From NCBI GenBank assembly GCA_964502735.1, contig CAZCYD010000003.1, positions 1-64,000 of the forward strand: a DNA stretch of 64,000 bases, written 5' to 3'. A program made the translations under genes and the position numbers. The notes beneath the pieces are model-generated. The model was not told the DNA's origin and ran no database searches. It saw nothing but the letters and a program-made list of their open reading frames with translations. Below, piece by piece: positions 35,329-44,900 of this stretch (positions are counted from its first letter, which is position 1; each line of letters begins with the position of its first letter). The DNA comes from JACKAN01 sp964502735. GTDB lineage: Bacteria > Bdellovibrionota > Bdellovibrionia > Bdellovibrionales > UBA1609.

Positions 35329-35338
35329 TTTGAGTCCC

Positions 35339-36358
35339 TCAATTCAATGCTCCTGAAGTTTTTTCATCAAGTGTAGCCCGCGTTTTTTTTATTTTAACTC
35401 TTTTTCCACCATTATAAAACACAATTTCTTCACCCCTTAGCTCATCACTATTTTGCACAACTCTGGGGTCCCCCCGGAAAATATATTCTTCTTTTAAAAA
35501 TTCTACATTTACCGTTTCTGATGTGGCCCATTTATCAATATCACTGACCTTAGCCCCCCCTTGAACTAGAAGGGAACTCACTGCACTTAATTTTTCGTCA
35601 TAATTAAAAACAGCGTCCGGACCTGTGAGTCGCATAGTTTCGTAGTCAATAACTACATTGTCCAAAAATCTAGCGTAGTTGGATTTTCCACTAAAGTGAG
35701 CTCTCTGACTCTTAATAAAGGCTCTCTTGCCGTTTGTCAGTGGTCTTTCAGCCTCTACATCATTTTTTATTTCTATAAAAGAGGTATTGAGATTGGCCTC
35801 CATAACTCTGCCTAATAAAGTCATCTGCTCGTCTTGAGCTTCTTTGGGTCCCAACATATTTATTTTTTCGGGGCTAAACAAACTTCGATCGTCTGACTTG
35901 TATCTTACAGTCTCGGTATAAAACTCATAGCCATTTGAAGTCTTAGTCACGACATTCCCCATAATTTCCATGTTTTTAGATTTGGTATCTACAATCCCGC
36001 GATCCCCCCTAACATTGAAAACAACCCCTTTACTACCATAAAAAATGACTCTCACTTCTTCTAAGTCCCACGAGGATTTACGACGAAAAGTTTTAGCTTT
36101 GTCGGCCCAAAGTTCCCACTCTTTTTCATCTTTTTGGCTTTCTATAAGATGTATTCCAGTTAGTAATTGATCAACAGAGTCGTCAACCTCTTCATGAGTG
36201 CGAACAGTCGGTGGTGTATCCCCAGAAAACTCCAAAAGCTGCGGAGAAAATATGACCACTTCAACTATTATGGCAATAAATAGAAAAAATAATAAAAATT
36301 GAGTTAGTTTTTTCACGTACCTTACTTTTTTAAATGATATTCCCGAGTTTTGCCACAT
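35339..36358 (-). CDS. lptC: Fused LptC-LptA-like LPS transport protein
   Basis: A single N-terminal membrane anchor (LTQFLLFFLFIAIIVEVVIF) is followed by an LptC beta-jellyroll region to about residue 190 (LTGIHLIESQKDEKEWELWADKAKTF, then VDTKSKNMEIMGNVVTKTSNG). The remaining ~150 residues are of LptA/OstA type: FLDNVVIDYETMRLTGPDAVF, VQGGAKVSDI, and the closing DPRVVQNSDELRGEEIVFYNGGKRVKI typical of LptA ends. LptC is normally ~190 and LptA ~185 residues, so one chain covers both roles. The start may be TTG 36367, ATG 36358 (used here) or GTG 36316; the last gives the cleanest Lys-Lys membrane anchor but a short Shine-Dalgarno spacing. Confidence 0.8.
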   Translation of the reverse strand: MWQNSGISFKKVRYVKKLTQFLLFFLFIAIIVEVVIFSPQLLEFSGDTPPTVRTHEEVDDSVDQLLTGIHLIESQKDEKEWELWADKAKTFRRKSSWDLEEVRVIFYGSKGVVFNVRGDRGIVDTKSKNMEIMGNVVTKTSNGYEFYTETVRYKSDDRSLFSPEKINMLGPKEAQDEQMTLLGRVMEANLNTSFIEIKNDVEAERPLTNGKRAFIKSQRAHFSGKSNYARFLDNVVIDYETMRLTGPDAVFNYDEKLSAVSSLLVQGGAKVSDIDKWATSETVNVEFLKEEYIFRGDPRVVQNSDELRGEEIVFYNGGKRVKIKKTRATLDEKTSGALN

Positions 36359-36425
36359 AAATTCCAAATGACAGTAGAGGAAGACAAATAAAGTTTACTC
36401 TGAAATATGCCGACAGGAGATTGTC

Positions 36426-37124
36426 ATGGCGAATTGGTTTACGTTTGAAAATGATACAGTTGAAGGCCCCTTTGAGACGGAAGTCTTGCTGGAAAAGGTC
36501 AATATGGGTTCTGTGGGACCCACCTGTCTAATTTGGGGCCCCCTACAAGAAGATTGGCGAAGTGCCAAATGGTGGCAAGAAAATCTTCAAGACCTACTCA
36601 ATTCCAAAAAACAACCTAAAAACGACAAACTCTGGCACTTTGTTATTAACAACACTTCACAAGGTCCAGTCAAACGAGCGGAGCTTATTGAGATTATTAA
36701 ATCTACCGAGGACAAATCTGATATTCTCGTCTGGACTAATGGCATGGCGGATTGGATGCCTTTGTTTTCAATTCCTGACCTCGCCAATGACTCAGGAGTT
36801 TCCAGAAGAAAACACCCTCGCTGCGACATCGATGGGCAAGTCATCATAAACTATAAGGATCAAAATTCAATCGGTCAGCTTTTGTCAATCAGCCCCGGAG
36901 GCTGTGGCCTCTTGACACCCATTGATTTTCCATTGGGAGAGGTCCTGCAGCTTACGATTAGGTCCAATAAACTAGCTAAAGAATTTAAATTGTCAGCCGA
37001 ACTCAGGTATATTAGCCCTAGAGGACACGCGGGATTAATGTTTACGGCCATAAACTCTGAGGAAAAAGCGCTGATAGTCGACTACATCAGAGGTCATGCT
37101 AATTCTCAACCAAAAGCCGCCTGA
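36426..37124 (+). CDS. GYF-GYF-PilZ protein
   Basis: Two GYF_2-like modules (residues ~1-55 with WFTFENDTVEGPFETEVLLE, and ~68-120 with WHFVINNTSQGPVKRAELIE) precede a PilZ domain at ~128-228. The PilZ RxxxR motif is present (RRKHPRCDIDG), but the second motif reads SISPGG, with Ser where D/N is usual in D/NxSxxG, so cyclic-di-GMP binding is uncertain. AGGAG lies six bases before the ATG. GYF-PilZ proteins are typical of Bdellovibrio and usually respond to or localise with surface behaviours. It overlaps the opposing gene by 26 nt at its 3' end. Confidence 0.85.
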   Translation: MANWFTFENDTVEGPFETEVLLEKVNMGSVGPTCLIWGPLQEDWRSAKWWQENLQDLLNSKKQPKNDKLWHFVINNTSQGPVKRAELIEIIKSTEDKSDILVWTNGMADWMPLFSIPDLANDSGVSRRKHPRCDIDGQVIINYKDQNSIGQLLSISPGGCGLLTPIDFPLGEVLQLTIRSNKLAKEFKLSAELRYISPRGHAGLMFTAINSEEKALIVDYIRGHANSQPKAA

Positions 37125-37755
37125 GTTCATTTTCTATTTGCAAAAGACTCAAACCTTCCAAAATTTCGACGTTAAGTTCACCCTCATCAGGAATGTACAC
37201 TAAATTGTAAGTGATTTTATTTAGATCCACCCCTTGCTCTCTAAAAAACAAAATAGATTTCCTTAAGACATCTGGTGAACCCTTGTAGGCGGAAAAGCTA
37301 TTTACAGCTAAACTTGTAACCACGCCATTATTTACCTCAATGAGTCCAGCCAAATAAACAGGCCTCCCCTTTCCTAGCTCTGAATGGCCCACAAGACTTG
37401 GCTGCTTAGTAATTAAGAATCTCTTGTCATTGGTATACACGAACTGGCTGATCGCATCTAAAGTGATAGGTTTATGGGTTTTCAAGCTTACAAGCCGACC
37501 TTTATAAAAATAGACCTCTTCGATCTCGTTGCTAAAATCCTGTTCGTTCAAAAACTCAAGACCTGATGTGCCTTGGTAAGACAACAACTCTCCCAATAAA
37601 AAATCACATTTTGATGCTACTTTATGATGTGATCTATCTTTTTTTGCCTGAGATGGAATACACAACAAAACAACTAACCCCAAAGCCGCAATCGAACTCC
37701 CAAATCTAAGTGAGTTTTTGATTCTTCGTTCAAAAAAACAGTGAGTTAAGACCAT
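37099..37755 (-). CDS. Exported hypothetical protein, 218 aa
   Basis: The ATG at 37755 (AGG about eight bases upstream) begins a signal-like N-terminus, with a hydrophobic stretch AALGLVVLLCIPSQAKKD. The mature part (~185 residues) contains LTHKPI, FVYTNDKRFLITKQPSLVGH and a Gly-Arg-Pro-Val-Tyr segment, with alternating beta pattern. I do not recognise it. Longer frames reach 37785 but add an unlikely leader. It is 90-odd nt upstream of the next leftward gene's end and overlaps the GYF-PilZ gene tail to tail. Confidence 0.6.
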   Translation of the reverse strand: MVLTHCFFERRIKNSLRFGSSIAALGLVVLLCIPSQAKKDRSHHKVASKCDFLLGELLSYQGTSGLEFLNEQDFSNEIEEVYFYKGRLVSLKTHKPITLDAISQFVYTNDKRFLITKQPSLVGHSELGKGRPVYLAGLIEVNNGVVTSLAVNSFSAYKGSPDVLRKSILFFREQGVDLNKITYNLVYIPDEGELNVEILEGLSLLQIENELRRLLVEN

Positions 37756-37875
37756 ACCTACAACCTGTACACAAAATAATGTCAACTCACAAGAGATATG
37801 TCAATCCTAGCTTGAGAATGAAGCTTTTTCACGGAGGCTAACATAAAAAAAATGAATTAAAGATATAAATTCAAT

Positions 37876-38463
37876 TTACTGATTCGAAACTTCTTCGTCC
37901 TCGCGTTTGAGTACGGCAAAATTAATTTCTTTTACTCCAGCCTCTGTAACCGTATACATAACTTTTTTTACAGTAAGGAAATCTACAAGTTTATCAGCTT
38001 GTATGGTCATCTTGCGAAATTTGTCGAGTTCATCCAATTTGTCTCCAATTCGAGCCTCAACTACAGCTTGACGAATTTTCTTAGTGAGATCTTTTTTTTC
38101 TTCTTCTCCCTTTAAAATAAGATCCTCGACCCCTAATTTAAGTGTCTCCACAAGCCAGTCGGATTGTTCCTTAACTGACATGTAGGGGGCAATTAGTTTT
38201 TCATTAAGAAAAATACCCTCTTTAGATACAATCACAACATTTGATGGTTTTAGCTCCTTTACGGCTGCAGCCTCTGGAAGCTCAACCTTTTCTGGTAAGA
38301 ATAAAATTTGATTTGTCGTTGCATAATTTTGCAATAAGAACACAGCCAGAACTGTAAACATGTCCACCATGGCAGTTAAAGACAAAACGGCTACAACACT
38401 TCTCTTTGTCGAACCTAAAGCTTTGTTGTGGCGATCCCTCTTTCCTGGAATGTGTATAGGCAT
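37876..38463 (-). CDS. ExbD/TolR-family protein (AglQ/AglS-like), second copy
   Basis: A bitopic protein with one membrane segment at ~24-44 (VAVLSLTAMVDMFTVLAVFL) carrying the proton-path aspartate (Asp34) that defines ExbD/TolR. The periplasmic part is longer than in the other copy and has an IAPYMSVKEQSDWLVETLKL region and a KKVMYTVTEAGVKEINFAVL end. It is the last gene of the motor operon and overlaps the first TolR copy by one base. Pairing of one TolQ with two TolR proteins is as in M. xanthus AglR-AglQ-AglS. Confidence 0.9.
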   Translation of the reverse strand: MPIHIPGKRDRHNKALGSTKRSVVAVLSLTAMVDMFTVLAVFLLQNYATTNQILFLPEKVELPEAAAVKELKPSNVVIVSKEGIFLNEKLIAPYMSVKEQSDWLVETLKLGVEDLILKGEEEKKDLTKKIRQAVVEARIGDKLDELDKFRKMTIQADKLVDFLTVKKVMYTVTEAGVKEINFAVLKREDEEVSNQ

Positions 38464-38939
38464 TAGTCAACTCCCGATGTTGCTATAGAAATTTCTGGGA
38501 AACCAGAGGTCAATAGCGCATCCATACCATCAATTAAATTTACGTAGGCCAATTCATCATTCATTGTAACAATGGCATCAATCTTATCTGGGTAAAGAGC
38601 CTTTACTTTTTTTAACTCCACTCGCAATTTCTTTAAATCAAAATCCCCACCCAGCTTTGGCACATTTATGCTGTTTGCTCCTATGATAATCCTATGACCT
38701 GAAGATAAAACATCCAACCGAAAAGGAATTTCCACTTTTGGAGGAGGCTCAGCACTTTGATCAGACGTTTTTTGCCCATACACAGAACTCCCAATTTGAA
38801 TCATGGAAACTTGAGTCCAAACGGCAGTGATAAGCAAAAAGATAATCAACACACTCATCAAGTCAATAAAGGGGACTATATTGACGTCCACAGAAGTCTG
38901 TCGCTTACCCTTTCCTCCACTATCATCTATATGGGCCAT
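38463..38939 (-). CDS. ExbD/TolR-family protein, first copy
   Basis: Starts with a short cytoplasmic tail and a membrane segment at ~22-42 (VPFIDLMSVLIIFLLITAVW) with the conserved Asp26. The periplasmic domain is compact (SSGHRIIIGANSINVPKL; then YVNLIDGMDALLTSGFPEIS). It follows tolQ by 14 nt and is joined to the next TolR by a one-base overlap. Predicted to form the ion channel with TolQ and to couple its rotation to the periplasmic protein network. Confidence 0.92.
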   Translation of the reverse strand: MAHIDDSGGKGKRQTSVDVNIVPFIDLMSVLIIFLLITAVWTQVSMIQIGSSVYGQKTSDQSAEPPPKVEIPFRLDVLSSGHRIIIGANSINVPKLGGDFDLKKLRVELKKVKALYPDKIDAIVTMNDELAYVNLIDGMDALLTSGFPEISIATSGVD

Positions 38940-38953
38940 AAACTACCTCTTTC

Positions 38954-39634
38954 TCAGTATTTAATCTTATCTCTATTGGCAACAACAAGATTCATCAGAT
39001 TCATACTGCTCTCTAGCATGTCGTTAATTGCACGACCAATTTTGATTTGGAAAAAACCAAATGCCACAATAGCCACAATGGCAACAAATAGACCAAAAGC
39101 CGTACAGTTAAGCGCCTCTGATATCCCTCGAGATAATAAGGCAGCCTTTGTTGCTTGATCAGCCTCTGCAATACCACCAAATGAAGTTATTAAACCTGCA
39201 ATCGTACCCAGTAGACCTATTAAAACTCCAATATTACCAAATACCGCCAAAAATGAGGCCCACCCTTCAATCCTAGGTGTTTCTCTCAAAACTGAGGCGT
39301 CCATAGCCACTTGTACTTCTTCGTCTGGTCTCTTATTTAAGACTTGTATAAGCCCAGCTTTTAAAGTGTTAGTAAGAGGGGTTGGCTTGCTATCACAAAA
39401 GGCAATGGCTTGCTTAATATCTCCTCTTAAGATCATGCTAAATAAATTTTCATTTAGACTTACTTTATCTACTGTTAGGCTTCGCAGTGAAATCCATCTT
39501 TCTATGATTAAAAAAACAGTAAAAAGACCCACCAGCGCAATGATGTACATCACTGGCCCGCCCTCACAAAATGCTTTGGCTATAAAATTACCATAAGCAC
39601 TACAATCGTGTCCTATATCTAATGTTTGTTCCAA
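38954..39634 (-). CDS. TolQ/ExbB/MotA-family proton channel (AglR-like)
   Basis: Three membrane segments (about 28-46, 126-150, 175-196) and the diagnostic stretch IGLLGTIAGLITSFGGIA between the second and third. The start is TTG with AGGAGG upstream; this gives 226 residues, the normal family size. The N-terminus lies in the periplasm with a Cys-containing segment (DCSAYGN). In M. xanthus the AglR-AglQ-AglS complex drives gliding, and the genes around it are Glt proteins; the same set surrounds it here. Confidence 0.93.
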   Translation of the reverse strand: MEQTLDIGHDCSAYGNFIAKAFCEGGPVMYIIALVGLFTVFLIIERWISLRSLTVDKVSLNENLFSMILRGDIKQAIAFCDSKPTPLTNTLKAGLIQVLNKRPDEEVQVAMDASVLRETPRIEGWASFLAVFGNIGVLIGLLGTIAGLITSFGGIAEADQATKAALLSRGISEALNCTAFGLFVAIVAIVAFGFFQIKIGRAINDMLESSMNLMNLVVANRDKIKY

Positions 39635-39649
39635 TGTCCCCTCCTATAA

Positions 39650-41620
39650 TTATTTTGCAGCAAATACAAATGGATAAGTTACGCGAGCTATTTGATCATC
39701 TGGTGGCTCTGGAAACCTCCAACTTTTCAAGCGTGTAACCACACAAGTCGCTAGCTGGCTACTTCCGGTGCTATTACTGACTGCTTTCGCCTGCCTTACC
39801 CTTCCTTTATCTTCTATGTCCCACTCAATCACTAATTTTCCAAATAGATCCGGCTGTTGGTTAAGCACTCTCTCGTAGCAGTTTCTAATTTGGCTAATAT
39901 TGTCCAAAATCACTCTTCTTATAGCTTCCTTATCAATCGAACCGACAAAGGCTTCTTCTTGGCCACCAATGTTAATCTGTACGCTTCCTTTTTTTCCAAC
40001 AGAGCCCGATCCAAATCCAAAGTTACCAGCTCCTCTCCCATCAGTTATCGGGCCCGACACACCAATAGACTGCTTACCTGATCCACTACCAGGAGCCTCT
40101 TTTGTTCTAGCCCCTAAAGACTTGCCCGCTCTATCTTCATTGAAACCAGTTTTTCCCGTTGCCTGCTCAGCCATTCCTGTAAGTTCACCTGAGCCAGAAT
40201 AAACTTGATTTAATTTTTCTTGTGTTCCGCCCTTACCAAAAACACTCAATATACCCGACTTCATTGGATCGGGCTTGTTGCTTTTGGCACTCGCTCCACT
40301 TGCCCCAGTATTAACTGCTCCACCTTGTTTTTTCTGTTGAACTAGAGGTGTCTTTTTTTCCACCTTGGCTTCTGTTTTTTGAACACTCCCCGCTTTTCCC
40401 GTCTGTCCCACTTTTTTTGCTGCCGGTGGAGTTTTCTTTTCTAAGTCTTTAACTTCAACAACTTTTTTTTCAACCGGCTTTTTAGTTTCATCAGCAACAA
40501 CAACAATCTGTTTTGGCTTAGGGGGTTTAAATGTTACAACTGCTTTTCTCAGAGGCTCATCCGCTTTAGCCTCCAAGTCTTCAATTGGTTCTGGCGCATA
40601 AACCATCATGTAGAGACTAAAAATGGAAGCCACAACAATGGCCAAAATAACTCCAGCAACTTCAGATGCCGTAAGATCAAAAAATGGAGCCAACGCTGGC
40701 TTTGGAGTTTCTGAAACATAGCGGATAGCCAAAGAGACCATGCCACCAGCCAACCGAACAACAACCATATCTCCTTGGGCCACATGAATAAGGAAATTAG
40801 ATCCTTTCACTTCCATCTGATTATTTCTGGCCATATCTTTAAAGCTTCTTGAACTTTGTGTGGAGTGAATGTATTCACCATCCATTTCACTTGTAATTAA
40901 CACGTGTGCCAATGAATCTATTTTCAAGAGCTTGTGTTTTTTTAAATTTGTTCCAAGAATAGGCACAACAATGTCGCAGCTGGAATCGCTGCCAATATAT
41001 ACACTGCCCGACTTACTAAAGTGAGCCGTAGAGATAACTCTTTCGCCCCACGCAACTACAACTTCAATAATTGTACCTTTTTCGGGGCGAATTATTTGCT
41101 TAATATCACTAAACTCGCTTGAAGGAGCATAGGTGGTTTTATTTATCGGTTTGCCAATTTTATCTTTAGGCTTTTCGTTTGGAGAAAACTGTTGTGCAAT
41201 TACAATATTTTTTTCTACACTCTTCGGTTCAGATGGCTCAACATCATCTTGCGTGGGCAAAGACTCTGTCTTTTCTGTCACTGGTGCGCTTTCATCTCTG
41301 ACAAAATTTGATATCGGTTTTGGGATGCCAATAAAAAAATGTAAACTGTATTCACCAAGGCTAAATATTTGTCCCGTGCCAATTTCACTCTCTAATATTT
41401 TTTCATTATTTACATAAACTCCCGTTTCTGACCCCAAGTCAGATACAAAATACTTATTTTCTCGTCTTTCAACAACTGCGTGAAGTAGCGAAATTAAATT
41501 GTCATCAATGACAATCTGAGCTTCGGGACTTCTACCAATGACAACCTGATCACTGTCAAACTGCTTAACTTTGATGAGTTCATTATTTTTGTAAAGTTTT
41601 AAAACTACAATTTGGCTCAA
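39650..41620 (-). CDS. FHA, membrane and AgmX/PglI-type C-terminal protein
   Basis: The cytoplasmic part has a canonical FHA domain (~25-97: VVIGRSPEAQIVIDD, SLLHAVVERR, DLGSETGVYV) and a second, degenerate one (~205-290, GSVYIGSDSSCDIVVP). A membrane segment is at ~321-342. The periplasmic part is Lys/Pro-rich to ~420, Gly/Ser-rich to ~555, and ends in an AgmX/PglI (TonB-like) domain with NISQIRNCYERVLNQQPDLFG and SGSSQLATCVVTRLKSWRFP-like features (Cys pair). The start is TTG overlapping the upstream stop. It matches Glt proteins of the Myxococcus gliding machinery, which link phospho-signals or scaffold proteins to the TolQR motor. Confidence 0.88.
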   Translation of the reverse strand: MSQIVVLKLYKNNELIKVKQFDSDQVVIGRSPEAQIVIDDNLISLLHAVVERRENKYFVSDLGSETGVYVNNEKILESEIGTGQIFSLGEYSLHFFIGIPKPISNFVRDESAPVTEKTESLPTQDDVEPSEPKSVEKNIVIAQQFSPNEKPKDKIGKPINKTTYAPSSEFSDIKQIIRPEKGTIIEVVVAWGERVISTAHFSKSGSVYIGSDSSCDIVVPILGTNLKKHKLLKIDSLAHVLITSEMDGEYIHSTQSSRSFKDMARNNQMEVKGSNFLIHVAQGDMVVVRLAGGMVSLAIRYVSETPKPALAPFFDLTASEVAGVILAIVVASIFSLYMMVYAPEPIEDLEAKADEPLRKAVVTFKPPKPKQIVVVADETKKPVEKKVVEVKDLEKKTPPAAKKVGQTGKAGSVQKTEAKVEKKTPLVQQKKQGGAVNTGASGASAKSNKPDPMKSGILSVFGKGGTQEKLNQVYSGSGELTGMAEQATGKTGFNEDRAGKSLGARTKEAPGSGSGKQSIGVSGPITDGRGAGNFGFGSGSVGKKGSVQINIGGQEEAFVGSIDKEAIRRVILDNISQIRNCYERVLNQQPDLFGKLVIEWDIEDKGRVRQAKAVSNSTGSSQLATCVVTRLKSWRFPEPPDDQIARVTYPFVFAAK

Positions 41621-41952
41621 TTTTCGCTCCCGACGGGTTGTATATCCTCAGCTGTTCTTCTCATTTCGGGTAAAAAGTTTTGTCTCAATTTTATTAATCT
41701 TTTAAAGTTAAACTGTTTTTTTTGCAGTAAGTACATCAGTTCTGGTTTCTGAACCTGTCCTTCAACAAGCTCGTCTTCAAAATTAATAGATGTACGCTTT
41801 CGTTCTTTATCTTGAGCAAAGGACGTATTTGCAAAAAGCAGGAAAAAGGAAAAACACCATATTAGTAACGCTGCAGACAATTTGAAACAATGAAGATTTT
41901 TATTCTCCAAATATCCATTTAAGATTATTAGTTTAACATTTCTAAATTGCAT
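41617..41952 (-). CDS. Small exported protein in motor cluster
   Basis: 111 residues with a hydrophobic stretch at ~24-46 (LSAALLIWCFSFFLLFANTS), probably a signal peptide cut after SFA. The annotated start leaves a long n-region; internal TTG codons near residues 15 or 26 could be the true start. The mature part, about 64 residues, is very charged (DKERKRTSINFEDELVEGQ, KRLIKLRQNFLPEMRRTAED). It overlaps the flanking genes by 4 and 11 nt, so it is part of the operon. A similar small gene occupies this place in related clusters by my inference; the function is unknown. Confidence 0.7.
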   Translation of the reverse strand: MQFRNVKLIILNGYLENKNLHCFKLSAALLIWCFSFFLLFANTSFAQDKERKRTSINFEDELVEGQVQKPELMYLLQKKQFNFKRLIKLRQNFLPEMRRTAEDIQPVGSEN

Positions 41953-44900
41953 CCAGTTCGCGCTCCAAATCTTTCACTTTATCCAGTACACTTTTATCAT
42001 CGCTTGCAAATTTAATTTTACTCAAAATTTTAATCGACTCTGTCTTATCCTTGATAATCTTAACTAGAAGTATAGCATAGTTCATCATTACGTCGATATC
42101 CCTCACTCCACTGTCTAGTATTTTTTCATAAATATTTTTAGCTTTTTTAAAGTCACTCATACCTGTTAAGCAAACAGCATAATTACTTGCGGCTTGAACG
42201 GCCATCATTTGACCACGACTTAGGTCTCCCTTTAGCTCATTATAACTGTCCTCAATTGGACCAATCGCTGATTTATAATCAGAATACTCTAAGTAAATTG
42301 AGCTCATATTAGTCAACACGGGCTTATAGTTAGGTTGTAGCGTGGTGGCTTGCTTAAAATTAACAATGGCCTTACGTTGATCTCCATCTTTAATTTCGAT
42401 GACACCCAAATTATTGTAAATTGAGGGTGACTTCGGGTGATATGAAACAGCTTTCTCTAAAGCCAACTTTGCCAGTCCTGGTTCGTTTTTGTTTAAGTAA
42501 TATATACCGAGTGTATTCAAAGCTTTTAAATCTTTATCGTCTTTAGCTAATTGTTCATGCACGGGCTCGAGATTGTCACTTAACTTATCTCCCATTGAAT
42601 CCACTCTCGTTATATAATACACCTTTTCATCATTATTTAAGTGACTACCAGGCTCAAGCTTGCTCATCTCGTTTATAGCCACCTTTAACCATGGCCCATA
42701 TCCACCCAGACTATAACCTCTATTAATTGCAGCTTTATAACTCTCAATAGCTTGATCCTTTAATGGCTTAGCTAATTTTTCAACTTCAGCCTTGTACATT
42801 TTGGTTTGTTCGGCATCCAAACCCTTTGGCAAAGGAGCTGAATAGAGTGCTGCGGCCATATGCTGCAGCCCTTGCCCCTGAACAGTAAGAGCTGCAACAA
42901 TTTGGTCAGCATCATCATATCGAATTACAGTTTTGAGATCTTCTCTTAATTTCGTTAATAAGTTCAATTTAGTTTGAACAACTTTACCTTGTTGAGCCGG
43001 ATTTTCAGGGATTTTTAACTTCACCAGTTCCAAATATTTAGGATAAATTAAACTAAACTCAGATTGAGAGGCAAATCTTGCTCCAACAGTTGTCCCTGCC
43101 TTTTTAAAGTTATTAAAAATTCTTATTGTTTTTTTATGCCAGTCCTGTGCTGCACTCAGTTTGTTCATCTTTTGATTAAGATCAGCTAGTCTATATAGAG
43201 CTTCAATTATACCAGACTTATTTGCAGACGGACTGTTAACATATTGTTCATAAAACTTCACGGCTGTAGAATACTTCTTTCTTTGCTCCCATATTTTGGC
43301 AATGTAGAATAACGTCTCCCACCTATCGGTTTTTTTACTTTTGGAAAAATAATCCTGATACCCATTTATTGCAGCTGTGTAATGCTGCATAGCCTCTCTT
43401 AATACCGCAGCATTAAATATATAGCTCAAACTGTCTGCATCTTTAGGATATTGTTTTGCATAGACTTCATAGGCTTCAGCAGCCTCTCTGTATTTTCCGA
43501 TCTTCTCGTATAGAGGCCCTAAAAATTTTCGACTATTTTTAGATAAATTTTCATTTTTTCTATCTTTAGACTTTGCCACAACTTCATACATACCTATTGC
43601 GGAAAGTACAGCTAAACCCTTTTCATAGTTTATTCCCGCATTGTAGTAGGCCGAGGTAACTAAATCGGAGCCCGGATTATCTTTGGCAAATTTCAAGTAG
43701 GAGTTAGCTGCCTCCACATGGCTTTTACTCGACTCCAAGTTTTCCGCTCTCTTAAATGCGGATCTCTGCTTAATTCCTTTTATTTGTTTTCCAATGTTTG
43801 AAGTTTGCAATCCAGGAACTTTTAGTAAATTGTCAGCAGCAACTTCAAGCCCTTCGTAATCTTTTTGTAAATTATAAATATCTAAAATTAAATTTGCAGA
43901 ATATTCGGCAAATTTGCTATTCGGAGACTCATTAATTACCTCATTAAATATTGCAAGAGCAGGCGGAAATTGATTGTAATAATAATAGAGGGTCCCTAAT
44001 TTATATTTTATTTGAAGATTGTTGCTATTCTTAGGTGATTTTTCAAATAAGAGCTTTGATAACTTTTCGAAATTCTTAATAGTTCTATCAAATTCAATAG
44101 GATTTGTATTCTCACCCACTATAGACTTGATTTCCGCGTTTGTAGGAAGCTGTCTTTCTACTGAAAGAATTGCGTTTATGAGGGCCTGATCAAAATACGG
44201 ACTCTTTGGAGAGTTTTCGACAATCCACATATAGTGGATTGCTGAGTCAGTAAATTTTTTCATATCAAACAGTAATTCTCCATAAAAAAAGTGCATTTCA
44301 TCAGAACGACTAGATGTAGGAAAGGTCGTAAAATATAAATCATATCCTCGTTGAGCCATATCCTGTGAAAACTTTGCTCTCGAGTTCTGTGCTGTTTGAT
44401 GATTCTGAAGCGTATAATTTCTCAAAGTCGCTTCCGCTAACATTTCAGATTTCGAAACGAGCTCTTTGTTTTTGGCGTTAGATTTCTGCCATGCACTCCC
44501 CGGCCCATAGCGTTCAATCCAAAAAAACAACTCTTCTTTAAAAATTTGACTATTCCCAGCCGAAGAATACATACTCACAATTTTGTATTGTAACTCAAAG
44601 GATTTCGGCGATAATGGATCTCGGCCAACTAAATCCTTAAATATATCTGTAGCCTTATTGCGAGCCCCTCTATCCATATAAAAGTTACCCAAGCGCTCGT
44701 ATAAAACGGGAGCTGTTTTAAGACCTGTAACTCTTGAAAAGTATTCGTAGGCATCTTTGTAGTTTCCAGCTTCAGCATAAAATATCACCAAATCATTTAA
44801 TGCTTCGCTAGCTAATCTTACACTGCTAACACCACTTTCTGATTTGTCTCCACTCCCCTTAGATTTTCTTCCATGCAAAATTACCTTTTCTAATGTTTTC

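Noticed and set aside
39900..40202. Pro/Ser-rich frame opposite the FHA/TonB-like gene
   Set aside because: Antisense shadow of the Gly/Ser-rich region; composition is explained by the real gene.
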